Source: Chloranthus sessilifolius (Eukaryota; Streptophyta; Magnoliopsida; Chloranthales; Chloranthaceae). From it: a DNA stretch of 64,000 nucleotides. Below are positions 43,705 to 54,948 of the stretch, piece after piece (position 1 is the first letter of the stretch; each line of letters begins with the position of its first letter). The position numbers and the translations under genes were made by a program. The stretch is taken from positions 38,566,287-38,630,286 of the forward strand of contig CM037590.1 in assembly GCA_021018995.1 (NCBI GenBank), in the 5' to 3' direction. Under the pieces are notes generated by a model. It was not told the origin of the DNA. It searched no databases and saw nothing but the letters and a program-made list of their open reading frames with translations.

Positions 43705-45094
43705 GGGCTCGTTCGACACTTTCTACCAAGAAACTCATTTTATGAGGAAAATGGCTACCTCAGTATCTGCCTAGAAACTCATTTTCTTAGGAAAGTTGGC
43801 ATTTTCTTGTGTTCTACACTTTCTCAAGAAAGTGTAAGAAAGTGCATTGTGTACTTCTACGCTCTATAGCCGCACATATTTATGACCTTCATCAAAGTGG
43901 TTATATTAATCGGATGATTGTCAAAATATATATGCTTTAAATCGGTAATGTGTTTAACACTTTGGTTGGTCAAATTCTTAAAATGTTTTCTTAAACGTGT
44001 ACACGGATGGGGACTTACTTGAAAACCAATAGTTATCAGTTTGATTTCGATTTGAGAAACTAGAAACTGATAGTTATCGATTCGGTTTCGGTTTAGCATG
44101 AAAACCGGCCAGAACCGACCGGACAACACCTCTACCTATTTTTCATATTTTTAACATATAAAATATCGGCTTGGGTCGCATTGACCCTACACGACCTGAT
44201 TTTTGCCCGACCCGACCCAATCTCTTAGTCGACCTGAGTTGGATGTCTCATTCATGATGCCAACTAGCTTGACGGGTTTTCCTCTAGAAGCTGGCTTGCG
44301 TGATTAACTAGAGGCCCTAGGCTAGCCTACGCCAGAATTTGAGGTCTGAATTTTTACCGGAGCAGACTGGGCTAACTTTTGGGCAAAAATAAACGATAGG
44401 CATTGACATGCTAGCCCAACCCATAAGTTTACCAGTGTGGATCTCTAAGGTTAAGAGATATGTGCCTCTACGTCCATTTACCTTTTTGTCCCTATGAAAA
44501 TAAATGAACTAGTGTTAGTGCGTCTAACACCATCTAATCTCGAAGATGATTGATATTAGATTCAAGCTATCTTCATGCCCCAATAAATCACTACCGTACA
44601 TATTTAAAAATTTACATCATAACATAAATTAAAATGGTCTAATATTGGGTGACCGACCTGGTCAGCACCTGGTGGACCTTGGGATGTGCATGGATTTTAA
44701 GAGTATGGAGATCTGCATGGGTCTACTATGTGTTGTGCACTAGTTTGACCATGGGTCGACCTCACAATACAAGCTAAATTCAGAATGAGAATCCATGACT
44801 TTCAGTGTGAACAAGCCAAGCACAAGTAGAACACACTTTAGAGGCTAAAGAGGTGTGGCAGGAACGCTTTTGCCAGTATACCTCATTTTCAGTATACTTC
44901 CTTGTGTAGTATTACCACCTCAAAAAATGAAGTTTCTTGAGAGAAAAGCTCAAGAAACCAGATGTCGCTTTCTAAAGAAAGCTCTCTGAAAACATACAAA
45001 CCAAGAAAACTCTCGAACACAAACAAAGCTCAGAAACCCATTTTCTACATAAAATCCTCAAGAAAATGCGTTTTCTTGGCTCTTGAACGAGGCC
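43705..45094. mobile_element. Harbinger-like element H1
   Basis: It opens GGGCTCGTTCGACACTTTCT and closes CTTGAACGAGGCC, with TAA before and TTA after. The interior carries GAAACTCATTTTCTTAGGAA-like repeats at both ends in opposite orientation. No transposase. A second copy starts three bases later. Confidence 0.6.
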
Positions 45095-45097
45095 TTA

Positions 45098-45710
45098 GGG
45101 CTTGTTCAACACTTTCCGCCCAGAAACCCATTTTATAAGGAAAATGACTACCTCAGTTTATACTCAGAAACTCATTTTCTGAGGAAAGTCATTTTCTGAG
45201 GGGTTGTTCTTAAGTTACTCAGAAACTCATTTTCTTAGCATTTTTGACATTTTCTTGTGTTCTACACCTTCTCAAGAAAGTGTAAGAAGGTGCATTGTGT
45301 ACTTTCACGCCCTATAACTGCACGTATTTATGCCCTTCATCAAAGCAGTTATATTGATCGAATGATCGTCAAAATTTATATTCTTTAAATCGGTAATATA
45401 TTTAACACGTTGGTCGGTCAGATTTTGGAAATGTTGTCTTAAACGTGTACATCGATGGGGACTTACTTGAAACCGATAGTTATCAGATCGGTTTTGGTTT
45501 GAGAAACTAGAAATCGATAGTTATCGGATCGGTTTCGATTTAGCATGAAAACCGGTCAGAACAGACCCGATAACACCCCCACCTATTTTTCATATTTTTT
45601 TTATATAAAATATCAGCTTGGGTTGCATTGACCCGACACGACCTGATTTTCGCCCGACCCGACCTAACCTCTTAGTCGACCTGAGTTGGATGTCTCATTC
45701 TTGATGCCCA
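45098..45710. mobile_element. Harbinger-like element H2, 3'-truncated, head-to-tail with H1
   Basis: It begins GGGCTTGTTCAACACTTTCC and follows H1 (CCTTCATCAAAG(T/C)GGTTATATT, then TTAAACGTGTACA and GATGGGGACTTACTTG) to about 45700, where similarity stops. Confidence 0.55.
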
Positions 45711-46134
45711 ACCCGATAAAATATCGGGTCGCTCTATCGAATGGCAGCCCTACCCATGGAATACTGTCCGTGCATGACCATGAATCTTATTATAAAAATT
45801 CAATATAAATGAAAGAAATAGGAGTCAACATAGGGCTAGACATAGTTACCAAGTCAGAAATCGAGAAACAATCAATGAACGAAAAAAATTAAAAAATAAA
45901 TAAATAATTTGAGGGATCAGCCCGACCTGTTACTGAAACCCTTAACCCGATCCTTATCGAGAAAAAATCGCGAAAAAATACGTTTAAAACACAAAAATCA
46001 CGTTTTTCAAGTAATCGCTTTTGTTTTAATAAAATGCATTTTAATCGTAAGAGAACAGTTTTTCACAAAATGACGATTAAAATGCTTCTAAAAACAAATT
46101 GGCGAATTTGGTAATCATGACACCACATTTAAAC
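45711..46134. other. Unassigned AT-rich DNA
   Basis: No ORF, no recognised repeat; short AAAATCGCG/CGATTAAAATGC words recur at 45960-46090. Confidence 0.35.
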
Positions 46135-46455
46135 AAAGAAAACATTGTTGATTGGTGTCAATCAGATAATGTTGAGCCTTTATCATCCAAATCATGCATA
46201 AAAAGATCTTGAGATCATGGGTCTTGTATCAGACGGTCAGATGTTGATTCTAAATGACACACTTCTCAAAAAATAAACGTGATCATAGAGTACCATCAAA
46301 AGTGGTTCACGTTTACGATTTGGAATGTGTGCCGTATGAAACCAAAATCTGACACTTTGATGGTAGGCACATGATCTAAAGATATGATGTGTGAAATCTT
46401 GGGTTGGAAAACATTCTACATCACATGATTCAAATCAGTCAATGATGTCTTCATT
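46135..46455. mobile_element. FB1 palindromic MITE
   Basis: AAAGATCTTGAGATCATGGG, CAGACGGTCAGATGTTGATT and the inverses AAATCTGACACTTTGATGG and GATTCAAATCAGTCAATGAT surround a centre near 46295. Confidence 0.7.
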
Positions 46456-46559
46456 GTTGAAGTGGTGTGGCAGTAATTAAAAAAGTGTGACAATAAAACT
46501 TGTTTTAAGAGGTGTGGCAGTAACATAAAGTGTGGTAAGAATGAATATGGTGCACTAAA

Positions 46560-46765
46560 GAAGCATTAGCCCAGTTGATACCCTCCCTCTATTGTGAGGG
46601 AGGAGGTCGTGGGTTTGTTACTCGTCCTCCACGCTATTTCTTATCCTTGTCTTTACAAGGTGTGGGTTGGATTAGTGCTCCCTCACGTTGCTCCCCAATT
46701 GTCATATGTGTATGCGTGCCTGTTCCTCGGCCTAAATGGCAGAATAAAAAAATAAAAAATAAAAC
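46560..46765 (+). mobile_element. tRNA-related SINE, family S2, full length
   Basis: A-box TTAGCCCAGTTGATACC, B-box-like GTCGTGGGTTTGTTACTC, body CTTTACAAGGTGTGGGTTGG and GTCATATGTGTATGCGTGCC, and an A-rich tail (AATAAAAAAATAAAAAATAAA). This is the reference for the SINE halves at 3185 and 5999. Confidence 0.75.
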
Positions 46766-46849
46766 TAAATATAATATAGTATTTCATTGTGTGGTATACT
46801 CAACCACCTCAGAAAATGAGGTTTACTAAGAGAGAAGATACGATATGCA

Positions 46850-47120
46850 CTCTCGATATTAGATGAGCTCAAATATCGGGTCAAACATTTGAACTATCCG
46901 GCCATATCAGCTTATATCAAGTTGAACAGGTCTACTATCCTGCCATATCAGCACATATCAGGTCATATCCAGCCATATTGGCCGACATGCATTGAGTCGG
47001 ACAAAATATCAAAAACACCCTTCTTTGCAATTTTATTGATTTTAAAATTTTAAAAGTGTGTTTGAATATCGGTTGGGTTGGCGAATACCTATCTGATATG
47101 GGGGATACGCCTGATATGAG
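46850..47120. repeat. Repeat with GGCCATATCAGC words
   Basis: CCGGCCATATCAGCTTATATCA and CTGCCATATCAGCACATATCA are tandem variants, followed by TCCAGCCATATTGGCC. This may be part of a MITE; boundaries are unclear. Confidence 0.4.
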
Positions 47121-47189
47121 GCAGTGGCGGAATCACGTAGAACAAAAAGCGCCCGCAGTCACAAGTCACACCAACCAATTTTTTTAAAA

Positions 47190-47470
47190 TATAAAACTTA
47201 ACACCTATCTCTTTCTCTCTCTCTCAAAATCACGCCCAGACGCCTCCCTCTCCTCTCTCTCTCTCTCTCTAAAAAGATTAAAGAGAAAAGTACTTAAATC
47301 GCCCAAAGATTAAAACCCCCTCTCTAAACCCGCCGTCCCTCTGTTCTCAAACTAAAAGACTAAAAACCCATCTCCAAGACTCCAATCCGAAACCCTCTCT
47401 TCTTCCTCTTCACTGATTCGCTCGAAAGTAGAAAGTCGAAACCCCAATCTCTGGCTAAAATTTAGGTATT
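47190..47470 (+). promoter_or_regulatory. Possible gene 5' leader with CT-rich tract and splice donor
   Basis: CT-rich runs (47211-47270), C-rich text around AACCCTCTC, then TTTAG|GTATTTTATTC at 47463. This resembles a plant 5' UTR followed by a leader intron, but no coding exon follows within 700 bases. Possibly a captured or decayed promoter. Confidence 0.25.
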
Positions 47471-47929
47471 TTATTCATCTCTCCATTTCTTACTTACTCA
47501 AACTAAACTCTAGCATTTCTGTAATGTTTTTCTTGCATTTGCTTCGATTTTTGCATGTATTTTTACAGTTTGGCTTCATCTTGCTCGTTTCTTTGATTTC
47601 TGTTTTTTACATATTGGCTTCATCTTGCTCGGTTTATGACTTCTAAGAGCCCTAGAAATTTGGATACTGAAAAGGTTTTGGGTATCATTTTCTGGGATAA
47701 AAGTTGAGGAGGTTTGGTTTTTTATTTTGGTCAACTGGGTTTTGAAGAGAATGAAGGGATTTTGTTTTCTCATTTCTCTGTTTCACAGTCAAGGTTGTGT
47801 TGAACGATTCAGTGAAGCGTTGGTTGGGACTTCGGATCATTGGGGATTTTAGGGGAAAAAAAAGAAATATGGGTTTTGACCAGTGAATCTGTTTGAGTTG
47901 CTTTCTGGATGTTAAGATAAAACAAAGGT

Positions 47930-48180
47930 GTTATTTTTTCTATCTGATTATTCCATTTGCTATTCACAGGGCATCTTATTTTTTCTATCTGATTATTCCA
48001 TTTACTATTCAGGGCATCAGTAATGGCAGTTGGTTTTTATGATTTACATCATAAATGGCAGCTGGTTTTTATGATTCACATCAGTAATGGCAGCTGGTTT
48101 TTATGATTCCCATTTGCTATTCAGGGCATCAGTAATGGCAGTTGGTTTTTATGATTCACATCATAAATGGCAGTTATGAT
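47930..48180 (+). repeat. Two short tandem arrays
   Basis: TTATTTTTTCTATCTGATTA (47932 and 47972) starts a duplicated unit of about 40 bp. Then AATGGCAGTTGGTTTTTATG and variants repeat four or five times to 48175 with a period near 36 bp and alternating CATCAGT/CATCATA. Confidence 0.75.
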
Positions 48181-48195
48181 GTGATAAAACCTTAA

Positions 48196-48385
48196 GGGGT
48201 TTGGCGAGCTGGCCAGGTATCTGCTTCTAAAAGCAAGAATCCCCCCCCCCCCCCCCCCCGCTTAGGCCCCTTAGGAATTTATATCCTGTGCTGACCAGAC
48301 ATGTGTTGAATTTGGGGTGCACATGTGCCCCTGAAATTAGGCGGGTGCTCTAAGAGGCCTGGATACCAAGGTTATCAATATATAT
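48196..48385 (+). mobile_element. S1 SINE with a C19 run in the B-box region
   Basis: GGCGAGCTGGCCAGGTATCTGC, then 19 C residues (48241-48259) where the copy at 13535 has TTCGAATCCC-type sequence, then TTTATATCCTGTGCTGACC and GCTCTAAGAGGCCTGGATAC. Confidence 0.75.
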
Positions 48386-49424
48386 ATATAAAATATTTCC
48401 TAATATTAGATGGAAAAAAAGGTCTTGACCCGGGATTCTTGTGATTTTATGATCTGCTTTTTTTTTGGGGGCTATCAATATGTTTATTTTGATTTCAAAT
48501 TTTCGCAGTAGTTTGGTTAATTTGATGATTTTCTTGATATGGAGTTTTTTTAGGAGGTAATTTTATTTCATATTTGATGAAATTAGAGTTATATTTAGGA
48601 TGTGTAGATGACTTTGTATAATTTGGATTTTTTTGTAAAATTTTATAATTTTGTAGATAATTTTCAGTCCGGTTTGATCAGTTCGGCCAAAAAAATGCAC
48701 AGCGCTATTCGATATAATTATCAATATCTTGTTGATAAAAAGTTCTTTTTTTGTATGTAATTTTGGTGAAAATTATATTTTATAAATAAATAATTATAAA
48801 TTATTTTATATGTACCGAAAAATAAATAATTATAAATTATTAATTCGAAATGTACCGAAAAATACCGAAAACCGAAATTTTCCCGAAATTTTAGTTTATT
48901 TGAATTTCATAAAATTTTGCGAAATTTAATTAAAAATTGCTGAAATCGAAATATGTCACTATTTGCGTAGACTTTTTGAAATGGAGAAAAAAATATAAAC
49001 AAATAAAATAAAATAAATCTCACTTGTAAATTGAGTTTTGTTAAAATTTCTTTAAATACCAAAATGCTGTTAAAATATCTCACACCATTAAAATTATCCG
49101 TATTATCTCACTCTTAGAACTAAAATAATGAGTTTAATGATGGAAATATAGAATACAGCTATATTCCATTAATCAATCATTTTTTATTTCCTTTACAATC
49201 TTCTCAAATTCTTCTCCCATGTCAAAGAAAACAATTATGAAGATTAAATATGTAGCTCTCTCTCTCTCTACAATGTTGAAGATTAAAAATGTGGCGTGCT
49301 CTCTCTCTCACATAAAAGGACCGCTTGCTTAGTTGAAATATGATTGAAAATAGAGTTGTGGGTTTAAAAGGGTACTTTATTTTCGACCTAAGCATTTTCC
49401 TTCTCAACCTGGATTTCACGTGTT
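48386..49424. other. Unassigned AT-rich DNA
   Basis: Bases 48660-48910 share GTTCGGCCAAAAAAATGCAC and ACCGAAAATACCGAAA words with the MITE at 42976, so they may be a decayed copy. The rest has no ORF of interest. Confidence 0.4.
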
Positions 49425-49735
49425 TAAACAATGGAATGTTTTGATTCAAATGATGGAGGTCTTTTCTCATCACAATATTCAACACAATATATCATGAGAT
49501 CATGGTCATAACATTGAAAGGTTGGATTGTGATTCCACGTCATCCTGAAAAGTGATTCGAGAACCATGTTTGATGTATACTCATGATCATGTTTATTTCT
49601 TAAATTGTGTGCCATGTGGAATAAAAAATTTAGATGTCTGAAGGTAGGCTCAAAATCTCAAGATCGATTGTGTCAGAGATTGAGACGAAAAACGATCTTC
49701 ATTTACTGATTCAAAGCAGTCAATAGTTTGAGAAA
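49425..49735. mobile_element. FB1 palindromic MITE
   Basis: TTTGATTCAAATGATGGAGG, GATCATGGTCATAACATTGA and their inverses ACGATCTTCATTTACTGATT and CTCAAAATCTCAAGATC surround a centre near 49580. Confidence 0.7.
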
Positions 49736-49790
49736 GAGGAATATGGGTTAAAAATTATAAAAGAAGGTAAGATGTAGGTATCACTCGAGT

Positions 49791-49991
49791 GGGCAATGGT
49801 CAGGTCTTACCAAGTAGAACCGGATTTCCGGTCCTACCTCATCTGTTGCCCTTGGAAATAGGAGAATCTTGACTTTTTTGGTTTTCACTTGTTATAGTAT
49901 GACGCGCAGTCAAAATTCTTCTATTTCCAAGGGTAGCAGATGGGGTAGGACTAGAAATCCGATTCTACTTGGTAGGGCCTAACCATTGCCC
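49791..49991. mobile_element. Palindromic MITE, 201 bp, with 10-bp target duplication
   Basis: TCACTCGAGT lies at 49781-49790 and 49992-50001. The arms GGGCAATGGTCAGGTC, ACCAAGTAGAACCGGATTTC and GCCCTTGGAAATAGGAGAAT each have an inverse on the right. GGG ends and a 9-10-bp duplication suggest a Mutator-like origin. Confidence 0.88.
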
Positions 49992-50244
49992 TCACTCGAG
50001 TCATCGGAGAAAGACGTTACATAGATAATTGATATTAAGTGTTAGGCCTTGCACACCGACTAGTGGTACATGAGCTATCTATATTCAACGTGGCACAATG
50101 GTCATCAATAACAGATATTCAAGGAAGTTTCCATCACCTTGATGGAACCAAAATTTTCTTCTAAGGGAAAAAAATAGCCCAAGAGCTCAAAATTGTACCT
50201 TTATTTTTAGATTTTAGTTTCTTAAATAGATGCACGTTTTTTAA

Positions 50245-51314
50245 GCCTGGTTCGGCAGTTTCTGAGCTTCTCTCGGGAAAGCTCAAAAAATCACTACCTT
50301 AGTTTTTGCCCAGAAACTAGCTTTCTGAGGAAAGTCACTTTCCTTGGGAACATTCTTAAGTTACTCAAAGTCATTTTCCTCCCATATCTGATATTTTCTT
50401 GTGTTCTATACTTTCTCAAGAAAATATCATAAAGTGCATTGTGTTCTTCCACACACTATAGCTGCACGTTTTTATGTCGTTCATCTAAGTGGTTATATTG
50501 ATTGGATGATCGTCAAAATTTATAGACATTGTTAGAAATATAGGAATAAGTAGTGTCGATATAAGACTACCTTAATTATATATTAAGCAAACGATTCGGA
50601 GTAAATGAGTAGCATATTTGATTATGTCATTACATACAAAATTATGGTATAATATAAATCATTATAATTTTAAAGTTTATAAAAATTCAAACTAATATAC
50701 GAGGGAAGAGTCATCGTCGTCGTCGTCACCATCAAACGAGTGAGTGGAAGTCATAGTATGCTCGGGGGATCCGGTTGCAAAGGAGTCTACAAGTTGTGAG
50801 CTCCATAGGTGTCTACAAAAGAGTCCATAGGGGAAAAGAGACAGCTGCAACTGCAGGGAGGTGCCAGTGAAGAGTCTCTTCATTTGACATTATTTGAAAA
50901 GTTTCCCACCGGCTTCAAGGTGGCTGCAATAGGGAGTTATTAATGACACTTCTAAATGCCATTGGTTGGTGCATGAAGTAAATGTCAAATTTACTCATTT
51001 AAATGGTCAACCCCTACATTTAAAAGTTGTGTTTAAATGACAGTTAATTAGGACGTTGACTGGAGCTCATTTCAGATGAATAAAGGATTCAATGAGACTC
51101 CTTACATGTACCATAGTAGCCCAAGCTCAGAAACTAAGCTTTCCTGAGCAAAATCCTCCGAAAACAAAACATCAATTTCTCAGGAAAGTGCAATGACAAC
51201 CTGCAGCCCAATAAAAACTCCTGAACACAGGAAAACCTCAGAAAGTGTCAGGAAATGATATTTTCTACAGAAAAGTCTCAGAAACTGGCACTTTCTTAGC
51301 TCTCGAACGAGACC
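50245..51314. mobile_element. Harbinger-like element H3
   Basis: It opens GCCTGGTTCGGCAGTTTCTG (after TAA) and closes TCTCGAACGAGACC (before ATA). The inner segment has GATGATCGTCAAAATTTATA and TTTGAAAAGTTTCCCACCGG. A short GTC/GAC-rich ORF on the minus strand (50692-50883) is not convincing. No transposase. Confidence 0.6.
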
Positions 51315-51317
51315 ATA

Positions 51318-51966
51318 GGGCTCGTTAATAGTTTCTGAGTTTTCCTCGGGAAAGCTCAAAAAATCACTACCTCAATTTCTGTCTAGAAACTAGCTTTATG
51401 AGGAAAGTGACTTTCCTTGGGAACGTTTTTGAGCTAGTCAGGAACTCATTTTCCTCTCATTTATGACAGTTTCTTGTGTTCTCAAGAAAATGTCAGAGAG
51501 CCCATTGTGTTCTTTCGCACACTCTAGCCGCACGTATTTATGAGTCTCATCTAAGCAGTTATATTGATCGGATGATCGTCAAAATTTATAGACATTCAAT
51601 CGACAATGTGTTAAAGACTTATGTCGAATAGATTATGAGAAAATCACTTTAAATGTGGGTTATTTTATGCGATTGTTACTATGTTATGTGTATGTTAGAA
51701 ACGAGCTCAAAGTAATATAAATCATCATTGTTTGAAAAGTCTCCCACCGGTTTCAAGGTGGTTGCAATGTGAAATTACCAATGACACTTCTAAATGTCAT
51801 TGGTGGGTTCATGAAGTAAATGCCAAATTTATTCATTTAACCGCTAACCTCTACATTTAAAAGTTATGTTTAAATTACAGTTAACTGTAATTTTACTGAC
51901 AGATAATTTGGATGTTGGCTGGAAAAGAAAAGATTTAGTGAAACTCTTTACGTGTACTATAGTAGA
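51318..51966. mobile_element. Harbinger-like element H4, head-to-tail with H3, interrupted
   Basis: It begins GGGCTCGTTAATAGTTTCTG three bases after H3. Homology to H3 and to 56291-56620 runs to TACTATAGTAG (51965), where a palindromic element begins. Confidence 0.6.
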
Positions 51967-52594
51967 CATTGTTGTCAATTGGCTTAAGCGATGCTAAGCG
52001 ATTTAACTTCATTTCGCTTAAGTGAATCGCTTAAGCTATGACATACTTTTTATTTTTTTTCAATAAAAAAATAAAAAAATAAAAAAATAAAGTTCCTTGA
52101 TCTTTCCCTTTGAGACTTTGTAACACACTAATACTAATATTATTAAATTTATAACAATTTAATTCGCTAAAAAAAAAATTATAATGCATAAAATAAAATA
52201 AAAAATTAAATAGGAAAGATGGGAGGAGATTGAGAGTAAAGAATGGAGATTAGAGAGGTAATTTAAGCCAAAATAATTGTGTGAGGAGTAGACGACCCAA
52301 CCCATCCTTTTATAGATGCAATGAGACCTTAAAAAATAAAAATAAAATATATAAGGGCTCCAAGTATTATGCGATCACATACTTTAGTATACGATCGCAT
52401 AATGTCCAAATCGCATAAGCAATGATGGCTTATGCGATTTGGTAGCTTAAAATCGCTTAAGCGATCACTTATGACAATAAGAAAAGATCAAGGAACTTTA
52501 AAATTTTTTTATTTAAAAAAAAAAAAAAAAAAAGTATGTCATGACTTGCTTAAGCGAAATGGAGTCAAATCGCTTAAGCTATTTGACAACAATG
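51967..52594. mobile_element. Palindromic element with GCTTAAGCG words
   Basis: Ends are CATTGTTGTCAATTGGCTTA and the inverted CATTGTTGTCAAATAGCTTA. The long inner arms include AGTTCCTTGATCTTTCC and the inverse GAAAAGATCAAGGAACTT, then poly-A against poly-T. A second GCTTATGCGATTT pair lies inside. Related in design to 24114-24694. Confidence 0.75.
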
Positions 52595-52704
52595 ATCACT
52601 TGTAAAATGTATATATTTTTCATAAAAAATTATATTAGATGAGTGGTGTGCAATAAAGCGCGGTGCATGGATCAATCTCCCTCCATCAAATAGGTCAAAT
52701 CGAA

Positions 52705-53772
52705 GGCCTCGTTCGAGAGCCAAGAAAGTGTCAGTTTTCGAGTTTTTTCTGCAAAAAATTCTATTTCTATACTTTCTGAGGTTTTCCTGCATTCGAGAGT
52801 TTTTATTGGGTTGCATATTTTCATTGCATTTTTCTAAGAAATTGACGTTTTATTTTCGGAGGATTTTGTTCAGGAAAGCTCAGTTTTTGAGCTTAGACTA
52901 CTATAGTGCACGTAAGGAGTCTCACTGAATCTTTTCTTCTCAAGCCAACGTCCTAATTAGCTGTAAGTTAAATGTACAGTTAATTGTCATTTAAACATAA
53001 TATTTAAATGTAGGGGTTGGCAATTTAAATGATGAGTTAATTGTCATTGGTAATTCTCCATTGCAGTCATCTTAAAGTTGGTTGGAAACTTTTCAAACAA
53101 TGATGACTTATATTACTCCGAACTCGTTTCTAACATACACATAGCATAGTAACAAGGGCACTTTAGAAAATAATGCCCCAAAAACAAATTTTTAAGCAAA
53201 AAAGACCCAACCTCAAACGTTTTAGAAAAACGGTGCCTTCACGGATTTAGAGCTTCAGAAATTGTGGAAGAACAATTTTTTTACAAAGCTTTAGAGAAAA
53301 GAGTGCTTTCACGATTTTCTGAACTTCCAAAATCTGTGAAAGCACCGTTTTTCTAAAACGTTTGAGGTCGAGTTTTTTTTGCTAAAAAGTTTGTTTTTGA
53401 GACATGTTTCTCTAATTATCCCTAGTAACAATTGCATAAAAGAACGTACATTTGAAGAGGTTTTCTCATAATATGCCTGACATAAATCTTCAACATATTG
53501 TCGATTGGATGTGCATAAATTTTGACGATCATTCGATCAATATAATCGCTTAGATGAAGCTTATAAATACGTGCGACTATGGTGTGCGAAAGAATACAAT
53601 GCACTTGTTGACATTTTCTTGGCAAAGTGTAGAATATAAGAAAAGATTATAAATGAGATGAAAATGAGTTTTTGAGTAACTCAAGAATGTTCCTAAGGAA
53701 AATCACTTTCCTCATAAAACTAGTTTCTGTAGTAATTTTCTAAGTTATCCCGGACAAAGCTCAAAAACTGGT
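52705..53772 (-). mobile_element. Harbinger-like element H5, inverted, holding a Mutator-like MITE
   Basis: It starts GGCCTCGTTCGAGAGCCAAG and runs inverse to H3. The far end near 53772 (CAAAGCTCAAAAACTGG) has lost its terminal CGAACGAGCCC. Confidence 0.6.
53156..53422. mobile_element. Mutator-like MITE, 267 bp, perfect 9-bp target duplication
   Basis: TAGTAACAA occurs at 53147-53155 and 53423-53431, and copy B of the segmental duplication has the empty site (TAGGAACAA, near 57477). Its ends match the MITE at 37827-38059. Confidence 0.92.
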
Positions 53773-54246
53773 TTAACTCCTGTTTCACGCTTACCCTCCA
53801 TTTCTTTGTTTCACCTGTATGGTCAATTGAAAGGAAACCTTCTACTCTATCTTTAAAACATTAAAATTCATCTTCAAGCTTCTAAAACTCACCAACTTTC
53901 TTGTTGTCTGTATGGTACATATTAGTTAAACCTCAACATAAGCCCAGATATATATGACCTCAAAAATCAGTGAAGATACGCTTTTCATTTTTACCTTAGC
54001 ACAAATTTGACATTGAGCACCTAATACCAACTCTTTATCTTGGACATGGAATTTTAGACGGCGTAGCCATGGATGTACAGTTGTCACACTCCAATTTTTA
54101 TAGAAACCAACAATTCTAAATGTAGTATAAGAAAGTTGTGTTCCTTTTTTCAACTGTGCATGAGGTTGGTGCCCCAGATAGACCCTATGTGGCGGCCGCC
54201 ACACTTGTTTGGCCAATTCATTGTGTCCAAGTGGTTAGACAACATG

Positions 54247-54673
54247 TGAACTTCACGGGTAGCTTTAAATGCACCCACCGAATCTTGTTGGGCATCTACG
54301 CTAAAAAATATTAATTGCTTTAAATCAGACGATGGAGATCCTCTTTCGCTCCAATCTTCCACACAAGGGATCTTGAGATCATGGCGCACCTATCAAACAG
54401 TCAATTTTCGACTTCACATGGCACATATCTCAAAAATGTAGTCTCAAAGTCACATTTGAGCATGATGTGTGCCATATGAGTTTAGGGGACCTTCTGTGTT
54501 CATTACTATGTGTAATCGGAAATTGACCCTCTGATAACTGAGCCATGAACAAAAGATTCCTCGTGTGGAAGATTGGAGCGAAAAACTATCTTCATCATCA
54601 GATTTGAAGCAATCAATGATTTTTAGTGTAGGTGCCTAACAAGATTTGGTGGGTGCCTTTAATGTTACCTGGA
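54247..54673. mobile_element. FB1 MITE with full outer termini
   Basis: Outer ends GTGAACTTCACGGGTAGC and the inverted GTGAAGTCCAGGTAACA enclose CACCGAATCTTGTTGGGCAT and its inverse, then the FB1 arms (GATGGAGATCCTCTTTCGC; AAGATTGGAGCGAAAAAC). About 427 bp. This copy and 58330-58755 show the family's true ends. Confidence 0.75.
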
Positions 54674-54948
54674 CTTCACTTAGCCTGAAAAACATACTCT
54701 GCGGTTGATCAATATCTAATAGGAAGTATGAGCAACTGTCTATATTAGATAGCTAAGATCAAATGGTTAGAATCCTCAAATGGATACCAATTTTAGGCTA
54801 ACATTGAGTCACATGATGATTTGCCACTTGGATTGGTCAAGGATGCGTGCTGCTTGAGGTTTTTTTATCTATTCAGGTAGGTGTCCTCATTACGCTTCTC
54901 TTTTTTTCCTTTTTTTTTTTGGCCTTACCAACAAGTCCATTAGGGTAA

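Larger units (their letters stand above)
51638..54948 (+). repeat. Segmental duplication, copy A
   Basis: It is colinear and in the same orientation with 56291-59032. Copy A has two insertions absent from copy B: the palindromic element 51967-52594 (with loss of about 260 bases) and the Mutator-like MITE 53156-53422. Each copy holds an inverted Harbinger-like element and an FB1 MITE. Confidence 0.85.

Noticed and set aside
50692-50883. Short ORF with an Asp run on the minus strand
   Set aside because: It lies inside a non-autonomous Harbinger-like element, and the Asp run comes from a short GTC repeat.
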